Source: Eleusine coracana subsp. coracana (Eukaryota > Streptophyta > Magnoliopsida > Poales > Poaceae). From it: a DNA stretch of 64,000 nucleotides. Where the stretch lies: positions 49,697,882-49,761,881 of the forward strand of contig CM064430.1 of assembly GCA_032690845.1 (NCBI GenBank), read 5' to 3'. This document shows positions 33,201-43,818 of the stretch, in pieces; the stretch's first letter is position 1; each line of letters begins with the position of its first letter. The notes below the pieces were generated by a model. It worked only from the letters and a program-made list of their open reading frames with translations. It searched no databases and was not told the DNA's origin. Both the position numbers and the translations under genes were made by a program.

Positions 33201-34068
33201 GGGAAGGGTGGCCGGGTTCGGGGAGGACGACGTCGATTGCCGGCGGCTCGGAGTCGGAGAAGGGAAGTGGCTTCGTGCGGAGCACCACGACGTCAAGGCG
33301 GAGCTTGGGGTGCCACAGGCTGGGGCGATAGGGCGGCGCAGCGGCTGGGCGACACGAAGGGTCGATGGCGGGAGCGGAGGCGGCTACGGCGCTAGGAAAG
33401 CAAATGAGCGAGGAGGGAGAGAGAGAAAGTGGTCGTTCAAACAGGAGTGAGGGAGGCAAAGAGGATGTCCGAGCGGCAGTGGGCTCGTCGATCCGCGGCA
33501 ACAGTTGTTGCCCAGCCGACGGCGCCCATGCGGCGTACGGGCAGGCGGAAGCTCTGGGCGGTGCCGGGTGTGCTTGTTTGAAGCCGCTGACAGGTGGGTC
33601 CCATGGGGAGTTTTTCTTTTCCCTTATTTTCCAACCCCTATAAACCACTGGTGCTTGTTATTTTCATTAGAATTATTTGGGAGTCGACCCTGGTAAACTA
33701 AAAATACAGGTAGGCTCTATGTTATGTGATTGATTTTATAAAAATGCTAACTATCATTAGTTCGGAACCAAATTTAAATAGGAATTTTGTAAATAGGGCT
33801 AGTTTTTGCCCTTTTACCATTTATTTGGGCATCTATCAATGGAATAAAATTCTGAGAAATTCCTCAAAATTCTAGTGGGTCATGACCTTCAACATATATT
33901 TTTGGCAAGTATGAGTCACGTGGAAAAATTGGGACTTGTAGTTTAAATGCTAATCAAATTCTGCTCAAATTTCATTAAATTTGAATTCAAAGTAAGATTT
34001 AATTTTTTTAAGCCCATGTGATCTCTTAGTTGTTGATCTTGACTCTATGTGACACCTGGGGTGTCACA
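30269..34068. mobile_element. probable solo LTR, 3.8 kb
   Basis: Starts TGACGCCC and ends GGTGTCACA, so it has TG...CA ends with inverted similarity (the end reversed reads TGTGACACC). The flanks CGCTA (30264-30268) and CGCTG (34069-34073) agree in four of five bases, as an old 5-bp duplication would. No gag, pol or primer-binding site is inside. The GC-rich stretch 32740-33640 produces long overlapping frames on both strands, Pro/Arg/Ser-rich and without domains. The size is like the long LTRs of some grass Ty3 elements; the family was not identified. Confidence 0.55.
30331..30562. mobile_element. Stowaway MITE, 232 bp, nested in the LTR
   Basis: Ends CTCCCTCCATTCATATTTA and (right, reverse complement) CTCCCTCCGTTCATATTTA, with TA on both sides (30329-30330 and 30563-30564). 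The interior has a GA-rich block. Confidence 0.92.
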
Positions 34069-35049
34069 CGCTGCCGCTCTTACTCTGCCACCGGCTCAGC
34101 CTCCTCCCCGCGTCCACGCCTCCGCCGCATCCGACCATGGCTCGCATTGGTCTACTGCCGAGGGCATGTCGCGGTAGGGTGCCACGACGGCACCGTTGGC
34201 TCCTCGACTGCGGTTGCCACAGCAGAGTTGTTCGCGGCCTTCCATTCATCTGGTGCAGCGCTCTCCAACTCAACGGTAAGCCCTCTCCCTCCACTCTTCC
34301 ATGCTGTCAATTGCAATGATGTGAGTACTTTTCCCTGTTAATTTGTTAAGTTTGATGTGGCTAGAAGTTAGATTTTATTGCGGTGTTGAAAACCTCCCCG
34401 TGTAGGGGAGGTGCTATCAAAATTTACAATGAGACTTGTTGCATTGTTAATGTTATTGTTAATTATTTTTTGGACCATATTAGGACCTAATGGGTAGAAT
34501 CTATTGCATCATTTTAACGGTTTTTATATGGACTTAGTATAGTTGGCGACCTGAATTCGCCACCGCCTGACGATCTATCCTTCACCACCACGACCGTCGC
34601 CCAGCTAGTAGGTAAGCACTTCTAAAATACTTGTCTTTTCCCGCATTCTAGTAGTAAGTAACATAACATATACTTTGGCATTTCCCGTTCGGAAGAGATA
34701 TGCAGTCCTTTGCTTATTTATCACCGTATCTTTTTTGAATTGTCCATGTTTTTGGGACAGCCGGAGGATACGTAGATGTGGTTAGTTTCCATGGTCTCTT
34801 CTGATCTAAGATAGAGATTTGGTAGCATCTACTTGTTGTTCTCCGGATACACAATCTCCTTTATAGGACGTGTATTTGGAGAACAACAGTGAGTGCTATC
34901 GAAATTCTATCTCGGATCGGAGGAGACCATGGAACCTATCCACATGTACTCATCCTTGGGTGGGATTAGGACCTATCCTGACCTACTAGATAGTAGGCAT
35001 CGTCTAGCCATTTCATTGGTTTTTACAGTACTCTAAGATATGTTCAAGG
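34069..35049. other. CACTA interior upstream of TNP2
   Basis: GC-rich patch to about 34330, then AT-rich sequence. It probably includes the promoter and untranslated leader of the TNP2 gene. No coding domain was recognised. Confidence 0.5.
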
Positions 35050-38000
35050 ATGGAAGACCGTCAGTGAATGTACACGGGCTGTAGAAGTGAAACAGACTTG
35101 ATCGAAGAATGGATTGACAAGGCCGAAGCTTTCTTGGACCAAGCATTTGCCAGGGTTAAGGCAGCACGTACCACTTGGTGTCCATGTAGCATTTGTAGCA
35201 ACACGCGTCAAGAAACAAAGAAGGTCATGGGTAAACATCTTTGTTAGAATGGCATTATGCCTGACTATACCTAGTGGACAATGCATGGTGAAGCGATGAA
35301 TGGTGATGCCAATCGTACAAGGCACGAGGTCGTGAGACAACGTATCGAGCAATTTGATGCTGATGTCGGAGTTGTTGACATGTTAGATGACTATCATGAG
35401 GCGCACCGCCATGAAGAAGAAAGCATAGAGGAGGAGCCAGAGGCCACTGCAAAGGCAAATTATGTAATGTTGTCTTCGGCACAACAACCCCTTCATGGGC
35501 ATACCAAGGTTTCTCAGCTAGATGCCATTGCTCACCTAATGGCCATAAAGTCACAGTTTAGCTTGAGTCGTGGTGCCTTAGATGTTATGTTGTCAGTATT
35601 TGGCAGTCTCCTTCCAAAAGGTCACATTCTGCCAAAGAGCATGTACGAGGCACAGAAAGTCCTCCGTGCACTGAAGATGCCATATGAGCACATACATGCT
35701 TGTTCGAATAGATGTGTCTTATTTAGGAAAGAACATGCAGACACAAAGTACTGTCCAAAGTGTAAATCCTCTAGATACATGGAGGTAGATTCTGGTGATG
35801 GTTAGAAGAGGCAGCTCACGATCCCCGTTAAAATCCTACGGTATCTTCCGTTCATACCGAGGATCCAGTGTCTTTACATGACCGAGGAGACCACAAAACA
35901 GATGAGATGGCACAAAACAGGAATATGATACCACTCTAAATATCTTGTACATCCATCTAATGATGAAACGTGGAAACATTTTGATGACATTCATCCTGAT
36001 GAAGCCGCAGAAGCTCATAATGTACGTGTGGCACTGGCAACAGATGGGTTCCAGCCTTATGGAATAATGGCGGTTGCCCATACACTTGCTGGCCTATGTT
36101 TCTTATACCACTCAATCTCCCTCCCGGTGTCATCTTTCAACAACAGAACATATTCTTGTCATTGATAATTCCTGGAAACCCGAGGAATAATATGAGTGTG
36201 TATATGGAGCCTCTGTTTGATGAATTGGCCCGGGCTACAAAGACAAACTTCATTATGAAGTTTTGGTACCACTACTCTCTTTATGATCTCTTGACGTATG
36301 GCACATTCTACTGCTGGTCTATTCACGGGAAGTGCCCATGCCCAGTATGCAAGGGAAATCTGATGTTCGACTGGTTGAAAAAGGGTGGCAAGTATTCTTT
36401 GTTTGACAAACACCGACAATTTCTTCCTCTTGACCATGCATTCAGAAGATACAAAAAGAACTTTACGAAGGGTGTCGAAGTTATCCACCCTGCACCAGAG
36501 ATGATGACTGGTGCCGTGGTTCGTGCCCAGATTTCGAGCCTCAAGGTCGATGAAGAAAAAGGTTGTTTTGTTAGATATGGTGAGGTACATGCATGGACTC
36601 AAAGGCCGGTGTTGTGGAAGCTTTCTTACATGCAAGGCCTCATTCTTTCACATAACATTGACCCAATGCACACCGAATAGAATATGGGCATGGTGACATT
36701 AGCAACAATCATGGACTTTCCTGATAAGTCAAGGGATAACGTTAAGGCAAGAGTGGATCACGAAGAGTTATGTGATAGACCATAGCTAAACATGGTGCCT
36801 CCTAGAGAGGGCACTAAGACATGGAAAAAGCCTAAGGCCAATTACGTCCTGACGAGGGATCAAAGGAGGGAAGTGTTAGAATGGTTCAAAACATTAATGT
36901 TTCCTGATGGGTATGTAGCGAATCTGAGAAGGGGAGTGAACCTGCAGACTATGTGAATCAATGGACTTGAGAGTCATGACTATCACATATGGATTAAGCA
37001 GATTCTTTTGGTGATGGTTTGAGGCTATGTCCCTAATCATGTGTAGCAAGTGTTGGCAGAGTTAAGCTATTTCTTCTGCCAGCTTTATGCTAAGGAGGTA
37101 TCTTGGACCGTGATTGCAGATATGGAAAAAATGGTGCATGTGTTGCTCTGTAAGCTGGCGAAGATCTCCCTACCTGGATTCTTCACTTCAATGCAACATA
37201 TGATTTTGCACCTCCCGTATGAGTTGCAAATGGGTGGGCCTGTGCAGAACCGTTGGTGCTATCCAATTGAGAGGTGTCTAAAGTTTCTTCAAACTAAATG
37301 TAAAAATCAATGCAAAATTGAAGCTTCCACTGTAAAGGCATACATTCTCGAGGAGGTTTCAAACTTCACAACAAAGTACTATGTTGGCAACCTTCCTAGC
37401 GTGCATAATCCACCTCCTCACTACAATGCCAACGTAAATGAATCGACTGTCAGTCTTTTCCAAGGGCAGCTCGGAAGTGCAAGTGCTGCGATGCACAAGA
37501 CCTTGAGACATGATGAGTGGCGCATCATCATGCTCTATGTGTTGACAAACCTGTCTGAGGTGCATCTATACATTCAGTAAGTTCTCAACTATCCTTTTTC
37601 TCGAGTACTAACATTTTTATGCATCCAACCCTCCTTGTTCCTCATGTGTACAGGGAGTTTACTTGTCAATTCCGGCGTAAATCAAGGGAACCTACTAGTA
37701 GGGATGTGGAGGACCTTCTCAGAAATGGTGCGGGAAATGGAAAACCTGATTTCATTGCTTGGTTCCAACGAAAGGTATGCAATTGACCACTTAATTAAAA
37801 CTGTCTGACATCACATTCAGTATGTAATTAATGAACTATCACGCTTGCACTTGCAGGGTCAATCCGATGCTTCCATGAGTGCCGAGTTGAGGCAGGTTTT
37901 CGATGGTTGTGCCCTTAGGGTAAAGTCATATACCAGTTATGACGTGAACGGATATCGCTTTCACACAACAATCATGAGCAGGGTCGACCCAATAGAAGAA

Positions 38001-38648
38001 CAACAAATTCTGGTGTTTTTACGCTCGGAAGTGATGGGGTTGAGTATTATGGAAAGAATTAAAGCAATCTACCAACTCAACTTTCATGGTTGTAGACCCC
38101 TTAATCCTACCATTTTCAAATGCCAATGGTTTGATCCTCAAGTAGTAAGACGGTCACCAAATGTTGGGCTAGTGGAAATTCGCCAATCATTTTTCTTACC
38201 AGGAGATGATATCTATATCATGGCTCAACAGGCCACACAAGTATATTATGTCTCATACACGTGCCAAACTAACGACCGTCTCATAGGTTGGGATGTTGTG
38301 TACAAGGTACTGCCACATGGTAAACTACCTGTCCCAAACAATGAAGATTATAACATAGACCCAAACACATATGCCGGAGAGTTCTTTCAAGAAGACGACT
38401 TACAAGGGCATTTTCATATAGACTTAAACGAAGTGATCGGGATGGAAGTAGACAATGAAACAGATGTGGACAAGGCCGCTGCAGATGAGGTTCATAATGT
38501 GAAGGACTTATAATTGCTTGAGCGAATACGTCTAGGGAATGACAGTGATGACAAAATTCTGCCTGGTCATGATGATTATATCGATATGTGTGATAGCGAT
38601 GATGATCCTGATCCCAATCTTGATCCTGATCTTGATGATTATTTCTAA
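35050..38648 (+). pseudogene. TNP2-type CACTA transposase, inactivated
   Basis: From ATG 35050 the frame reads MEDRQ, a stop (TGA 35065-35067, where Trp is usual), then the transposase-associated domain ('TTWCPCSICSNTRQE') with two more stops. The TNP2 core follows ('SKSMYEAQKVLRALKMPYE', 'YCPKCKSSRYM', stop at 35803, 'RYLPFIPRIQCLYM', 'VRVALATDGFQPYG', a frame change near 36060, 'IPLNLPPGVIFQQQNIFLSL', 'YWSIHGKCPCPVCK'-like sequence). The DUF4218 domain is at 37050-37730 ('HLPYELQMGGPVQNRWCYPI'), with clear GT-AG introns after 37579 and 37773. DUF4216 begins near 37858, and an acidic Asp-rich tail after a stop at 38511-38513 ends at 38648. These proteins excise and insert CACTA elements; this copy cannot. 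Confidence 0.88.
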
Positions 38649-40882
38649 TACATGTATGCTCCATACTATGTCATTTTTTATTTATCATATTATGTTAGTT
38701 CTTATTTATAGTACTATTTTATTTTTTATTTATCATATATGTATGGTGATTGTTTTACTATTTTTAACTGCAGGTGGCTGAACAAAGATGGTGGGTGGTT
38801 TCAGGACGACGTTGAGGTCCTTGTCGTAAACGGAAAGCTTGAGGCAAAGCACCAGTGAGAGGTGGATGTGCAGGTGAAAGGAAAGGTGGAGCCATGGGTG
38901 GAGGTAGAGTTGGAGTGAGGTAGCCGTCGCCAGTACCTACGTCATCGGAGGAGGAGGAGGAGAAGGAGAGGCAGGAGACGAAGGAGGAGGAGGAGGAGGA
39001 GGACACCGAGGAGGTAGAGGTGTAGCAAGGGAAGCACCAGGCCGAGGACAGGGACGGGGAGGAGGAGGAGGCAGGGGGTTCACAGTCGTCGGCAAGAGGG
39101 ATATGGTTGCGAGGTCCATCGCAACTCCCGCAGCGACCGATTCCTCTCGTGAGACGACCGATGATTCGGCCCCTCACTAACGACGAAGCTAGGTAACAAA
39201 CTAATCTTATAATTTGTCATTATGTTTTCATTCCATATATGCAAACTAATAATTTTCTTCATCGCTTGGATAGGGGTTGGAAGACGACCATTGGAGGCGA
39301 CCACAATCTCAAAGTGTTTGGCGTCATAGGGATTCTTTGCAGGCACCACAACCCTGGCTTAGTTGTGCACGACCCAGTGATAGAGTTGGCCAACACGTGA
39401 GACGACTGCATCACCTACCCCGATGCACGAGATTTGGAGGGCAGTTTCTTCAACAACAAGGCGGAGCGGGTGGTGAATGAGTTGTGGGTAAGAATTTCTT
39501 GTACTCCATTGTTTAATACTTTGCATTATTTGACATTGTTGAAATAATGACATGATACATCTCATTTGTATGCAGGATTTCTTCAAATGCGAGCCGGGAT
39601 ATGAGGACCACGCGGATGCTCAGATTCGCAGAAGGTGTCGAAAACTGGTGAAAGACATGCATTACGAGGCGCGCATCTAGGCGATTGTGGACTACAACGC
39701 TCAATATCTTGAAGTGATGATCAAGAAAGAGCAGGCAAGGACTATGAACCTCACCGGGAACAATACTTGTAGGTAACTATAAAAGCTTCACACTTATGCA
39801 TTTGAGATTTTGTACTTCTGTTATGTGGCTCACACTTCATGATGTGTAGGTGCTTGCTCAAAATCTTTAGTGATGGGAGCATATCATGGCTAAGTGGGTT
39901 GACCCCCAGTGGGAGGAGCAGCACAATGCTTACCGGGAGCGTAGGTTGATGATGCAAGGTGCACCCCACCATCAAGGCAGTCTCACCCACAGCGAGTATG
40001 CGTCTAGATGGGTACGTAAATTCATTTCTTCATTCAAATCTCAATACTACATAAATTGTAACCATCTTGCTCAACCGTCAATACTACATAACTTCTAATC
40101 ATTTTACTCTTTTGTTTCGTAGTCTGACTCACATGGTGGCCAGGTTTGTGGCCGATTCAAGGCGTGGGCTATGGCCCACAAGGGCAAGGCGACGTTTGAT
40201 GTCAACTACAACCCGGAGGACCAGCCAGAGGCCTACAATAATACCAGTATCCACAACCGTCTCAGTGAGTACACGTCCATGGCACGGGAGGTCCATGGGC
40301 CCGAGTACGATCCAAGCGAGGAGAACCTTGATGTAGAGATTTCCATGAGGGTGGGAGGAGGCAAGTTACACGGGCATTACTGGATTTGTGACAACATCAT
40401 CGACACGGCCAGTACACCCTCTCTCTCCCAGATCTGAGCGAGGAGCACGAGCTCGAGCCCCACTATACGCTCCCGGACAACCACTACACATGCTCAAATG
40501 GAGGCGCTTCGGGTATATTTCAGTTTTATTCGTCGTTCATTTATTTTGACAATGTTGGTTCTCCATTGTAACATTCAGGACAAATATTATAGGCCCAGCT
40601 GGAACAAGTTAGGTTGTGATGGGAGGATACTGAATGGAACATGCTAGCCCAAAGAGAGGTAATCAAAACCGACCAGCAAAGGGTGCAAGCCGCCCAGTAG
40701 CGGATTGAGGCTGGCCGATAGGCGATTGCAGCCGACCGATAGAGGGTGGAGGACATGTGTCGCTGGATGCATAGTTTGTGCAATGATATATACTCCACCT
40801 CCAATCCCTACTCCACCTCCTCCTGCGAGTGATCCTGTGAGTGAATTTACTTATCTTGTCACTTTACACTATCATTTCCTAT

Positions 40883-42088
40883 CACTACTAGAAAAACACA
40901 CTACAGTGGCGGGCACCTTTTTTGGCTCAGTAGCGGACACTTGAAGAGTCTGCAGCTGAGTGCAGAAAAGAAGCGATTCCGCTACTAGGGTCACAAAAAC
41001 AGTTGCGGGCACTTTATGCCCGCTACTGAGTGTAAAGTGCCCGCTACTGCAGTTTGCACCACAGTAGCGGGCATTATAAGGCCCGCAGCTATGGCCTGAA
41101 GGCCAATAGCGGCGGGCCTGTTAGAGGCGGCCCTCCACTGGGGCCCCTTTACTTATATAAAAGGGGAGGCGGTTCAGCCTCTGTATGCACCGCCTCCTCC
41201 CGCGCCGCACCGCTCTTAGCTTAGGGTTAGGGTTACGCCGCTTAGGGTTAGGGTTGCGCCACACCACCGCGTGCCCGGCCGCCGCATCGCCTCGCCTTCG
41301 GCCGCTGCCTCCCTCTCTCCTCCTTCTCCTCCCTCACATCCAGTCAGCCGCCACCTCCCTCTCCTCCTGCACCTCCGGTCGCTGCCTCCCTCTCCCTCCA
41401 GATCCATTGCCTCCCTCACCTCCGGCAACACCACCTCACCTCCTCCCTCCTCCCTCACCACCTCCCTTCCTCCCTCTCCTCCGGCCGCTGCACCGCCATG
41501 GGGGGCAGGCGTCATTGGGGCTGCTCGCGTCACGGATGGAGCTCATGGGGCCGGGTGGCGGTTGTCCACACCAACACTAGCCTCCGCCTCTCCTCTCCAC
41601 CTCTGGGTCCAGTGGTCCTCAGCCCTCCGCGCCGCGTGTCGGCGGCGGTGGCCGCGGATGGCTCAGTGGAGGGTGTCGTGGAGCTTGCGCCGGCCCCTCC
41701 TACAGCGGCGGCTCTGGTGGAGGTCCTGACACCCCCTCCTCCACCGCCGGCTCTGGTGGAGCTTGTGGTGGCTCCACCACCAGCTCCGGTGGCTCCACCG
41801 CCGGGTCTAGCCACTTAGCGCCAGGCGGGCGCGGACGCGAAGTAGCGGCGGGCAACAACGATTAGCGGAGGCGTGACTAGGATAATTTAATATAAAACCT
41901 AGCTAATTTTGTAATTAGTAGTTTAGGTATGGCGTCGATGATGGTCCGTAGACCGCCACTGACACCTTTATTTATTCAAATTCCACGTGTCTGTAGCGGG
42001 CATTTGCCCGCTACTAAGTAAGTAAGTAGTGACATGTCCTCAGTGGCGTTTTAGTGTTCCGCCACTGTAGAGCATAATTCTACTAGTG
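40883..42088. mobile_element. nested non-autonomous CACTA element, 1206 bp, TAT target duplication
   Basis: Left end CACTACTAGAAAAAC; right end in reverse complement CACTAGTAGAATTATG. Both then reach CTACAGTGGCGG. TAT flanks it exactly (40880-40882 and 42089-42091). Subterminal 'GTAGCGGGCA' repeats occur in both orientations. The centre (41160-41815) is GC-rich with Pro/Ser-rich frames on both strands and two telomere-like TTAGGG blocks. This may be captured host sequence, but no gene was recognised. Confidence 0.92.
41221..41254 (+). repeat. telomere-like TTAGGG repeats
   Basis: Two blocks of TTAGGGTTAGGGTT separated by ACGCCGC. They resemble telo-box (AAACCCTA) clusters found in plant gene leaders rather than a true plant telomere array (TTTAGGG). 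Confidence 0.6.
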
Positions 42089-42664
42089 TATCTAGTGACC
42101 AAACTTTACTTTAGAGCAAACTATACTTTATTTAGACCAAACCATACTTTTAGCAATAGTTCATATACTTATAACCAAACTATATGCTTATAGCAACATT
42201 TACTATACTTATCACCAAATTATACTTTAAGCAACACTTCCTATACTTTTCGTTAACTATACTCACACATGCAATCTCCTCTTTTGTGCAGGGTCAATCA
42301 TGGGCAGCTAACGATCCCAATCCTTATCCTAATCCACAGGACCAGGACTTATCGCCATCGCAATGGCGACAGTGGTGACCGTTTTTTATACTTTAGCATT
42401 TGCGACGTGGTGTGTTTGTTTGTGGACTTGAGGATCGAATTGTTTTTATTTGTGACTATCACTTGTGATGTGGTGTGTTTGTGGACTTGAGGATCAAGTT
42501 GTGAATGCTTGTGATGTTATAATTTGTGGATTAACGATCATGATGCTTGTGATATTTCGTGGATATGCATTTGAGGTGTAGAGTATGTGTTTGTGATGAT
42601 ATATATAATTGTTGTGATTTTTGGTGGTCCGTGACTAGATAAAATGAAAAAAAAACCTGCTGTA

Positions 42665-43060
42665 ATTTAGGACCTTTGCTGAGTGCCTAACATTAACACT
42701 CGGCAAAGGGACCATTTCCTGACAACCTGGTACTGTAGTTGTCGAGTGTTAAAGCAAGACACTCGGCATCTAAGGGAGATATGCCAAGTGCCATGTTTCT
42801 GGGCACTCGGCATCTTGGGGAGAGATGTCGAGTGCCACGTTCTTGAGCACTCGACATCTAGACTGAGACCGTCACGTCACTTTTTTGCGTCGAGTGTCCA
42901 AACTGACCCTCAGGGACTTAGTTGCCAAGTACATGATTTGTGATATTCAGCAACTAAGTAGTTGCTGGTTGTGCAGGTGCCGAGTCGGGGTTGCCAATGG
43001 CTACCATCGACATATAAGATACCAAGGGTAAACAGTGATATGCCGAGTGCCGTTGGCACT
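42665..43060. repeat. right subterminal repeat array of the CACTA element
   Basis: At least eight 'GCCGAGTG', 'CACTCGGCA' or 'GTCGAGTG' variants in both orientations, matching the left array and the small MITE at 10907. Confidence 0.75.
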
Positions 43061-43086
43061 TGCCATTTCGCGGGATTCCGATAGTG

Positions 43087-43818
43087 TTAGCTTGTCTGCC
43101 AAAGGCCAAAACCTTGATCCGAAGTTCCGGCGGGGACAATCCGCCAGTGGATCCGGCGAAGTTGCTGCCCCCGAACCCCTTCTGGTCGTTCTGCTTTTTT
43201 CACCCAGATGACCTGAGCCTCTGGCGAAGAATCCGTTGCCGGTGCCGGCGCCAGCGTTAGCCGGCGAGCGTGCGGTATCCGCGGCCAAGCGCTCATTCCT
43301 CCGCTAGATTAAGGCCCATCTACAGTCATCCAAAACTAAATTACACGCCCAGTCGTGATTAGGCGAGAATCAGGTGGACGACATAGGTGTCTGAGAGGTC
43401 AAATCACACGATGCGCCTACTCGAAAGGGCTGCTGACTGTTTGTTGACTAAGCAATGACTAACCGGGGTTAATCGGACACTTTAAAAACGTGGTGTCGAA
43501 GTCCCGTCCGTGGCTGCCATGCTAGTGCGGCCTAGACAGTGTTGGTGCTGGTGCATCTACCTACCGACTACCGTGGCTGCGGAAGACTAACACTGACAGG
43601 AACAGCGGGACCCCTCGTTCTGCTGGCTTTGCAGCTTTGGAACATTGTCGCCGCGCGGAAGAACTATCAGGTAGGCTGGCTGGGTCATCTGGCCATGTCA
43701 CTTGTCGCCAGCCAGCCAAGACAAGTTAAACAAGCCCCCACACGAGTCAGCAGCTCTCGCCGCTTTATGTAAACTTTGTCCGCCCGTCGCCCACCAGCGG
43801 TCAAGCCAGGCAGCCATC
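43087..43818 (+). promoter_or_regulatory. upstream region of CRK-A
   Basis: The CACTA element ends 732 bp before the start codon. W-box cores occur at about 43400 (GGTCAAATC) and 43448 (TTGTTGACTAAG). The block 'GTGCATCTACC' and 'GACAGGAACAGCGGGACCCC' (43551-43612) is a diverged version of the promoter block of CRK-B and CRK-C. Confidence 0.45.

Larger units (their letters stand above)
38774..42378 (+). pseudogene. TNPA-like (Transposase_24/Ptta family) gene, decayed
   Basis: Fragments in order: 'HNLKVFGVIGILCRHHNPGL' (about 39300), 'CEPGYEDHADAQIRRRCRKL' and 'VKDMHYEARI' then a stop (39590-39680), 'WVDPQWEEQHNAYRERRLMM' (exon ending 40011 before GTACGT), 'WAMAHKGKATFDVNYNPEDQ' (exon from 40123), 'LSEYTSMAREVHGPEYDPSE' and 'DTASTPSLSQI' then a stop at 40435-40437. 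A Pro-rich exon ends near 40834. The last exon follows TTTTGTGCAG at about 42291 and ends at 42378. The intron between these two contains the nested CACTA element. The 5' part (38774-39180) is GGA-repeat rich and shifts frame. Confidence 0.7.
28878..43086 (+). mobile_element. CACTA (En/Spm-type) transposon, 14.2 kb, with nested insertions
   Basis: Left terminus CACTGTCGGAAACC at 28878; right terminus, in reverse complement, CACTATCGGAATCC ending at 43086. A TTA target duplication is present at 28875-28877 and 43087-43089. Both ends carry many direct and inverted TTTGCCGAGTG/CACTCGGCA subterminal repeats (28900-29290; 42665-43060). Inside are TNP2 (35050-38648) and TNPA-like (38774-42378) pseudogenes, a solo LTR (30269-34068), a Stowaway MITE (30331-30562) and a small CACTA element (40883-42088). 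Because both proteins are broken, the element is not autonomous now. Confidence 0.9.

Noticed and set aside
32718..33648. Long Pro/Arg/Ser-rich frames on both strands (up to 207 codons)
   Set aside because: Several long frames overlap on both strands in GC-rich DNA inside a probable solo LTR, which is expected from composition alone.
38938..39010. GGA-repeat stretch as a functional purine-rich element
   Set aside because: Ordinary triplet low complexity inside a decayed TNPA-like gene.
41185..41818. Pro/Ser-rich frames inside the small CACTA element
   Set aside because: Frames on both strands, low complexity, no recognisable protein family; kept only as possible captured sequence.
43702..43818. 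Upstream in-frame extension of CRK-A
   Set aside because: It would bury the signal peptide behind 39 residues; the ATG at 43819 gives a normal N-terminus like CRK-B and C.
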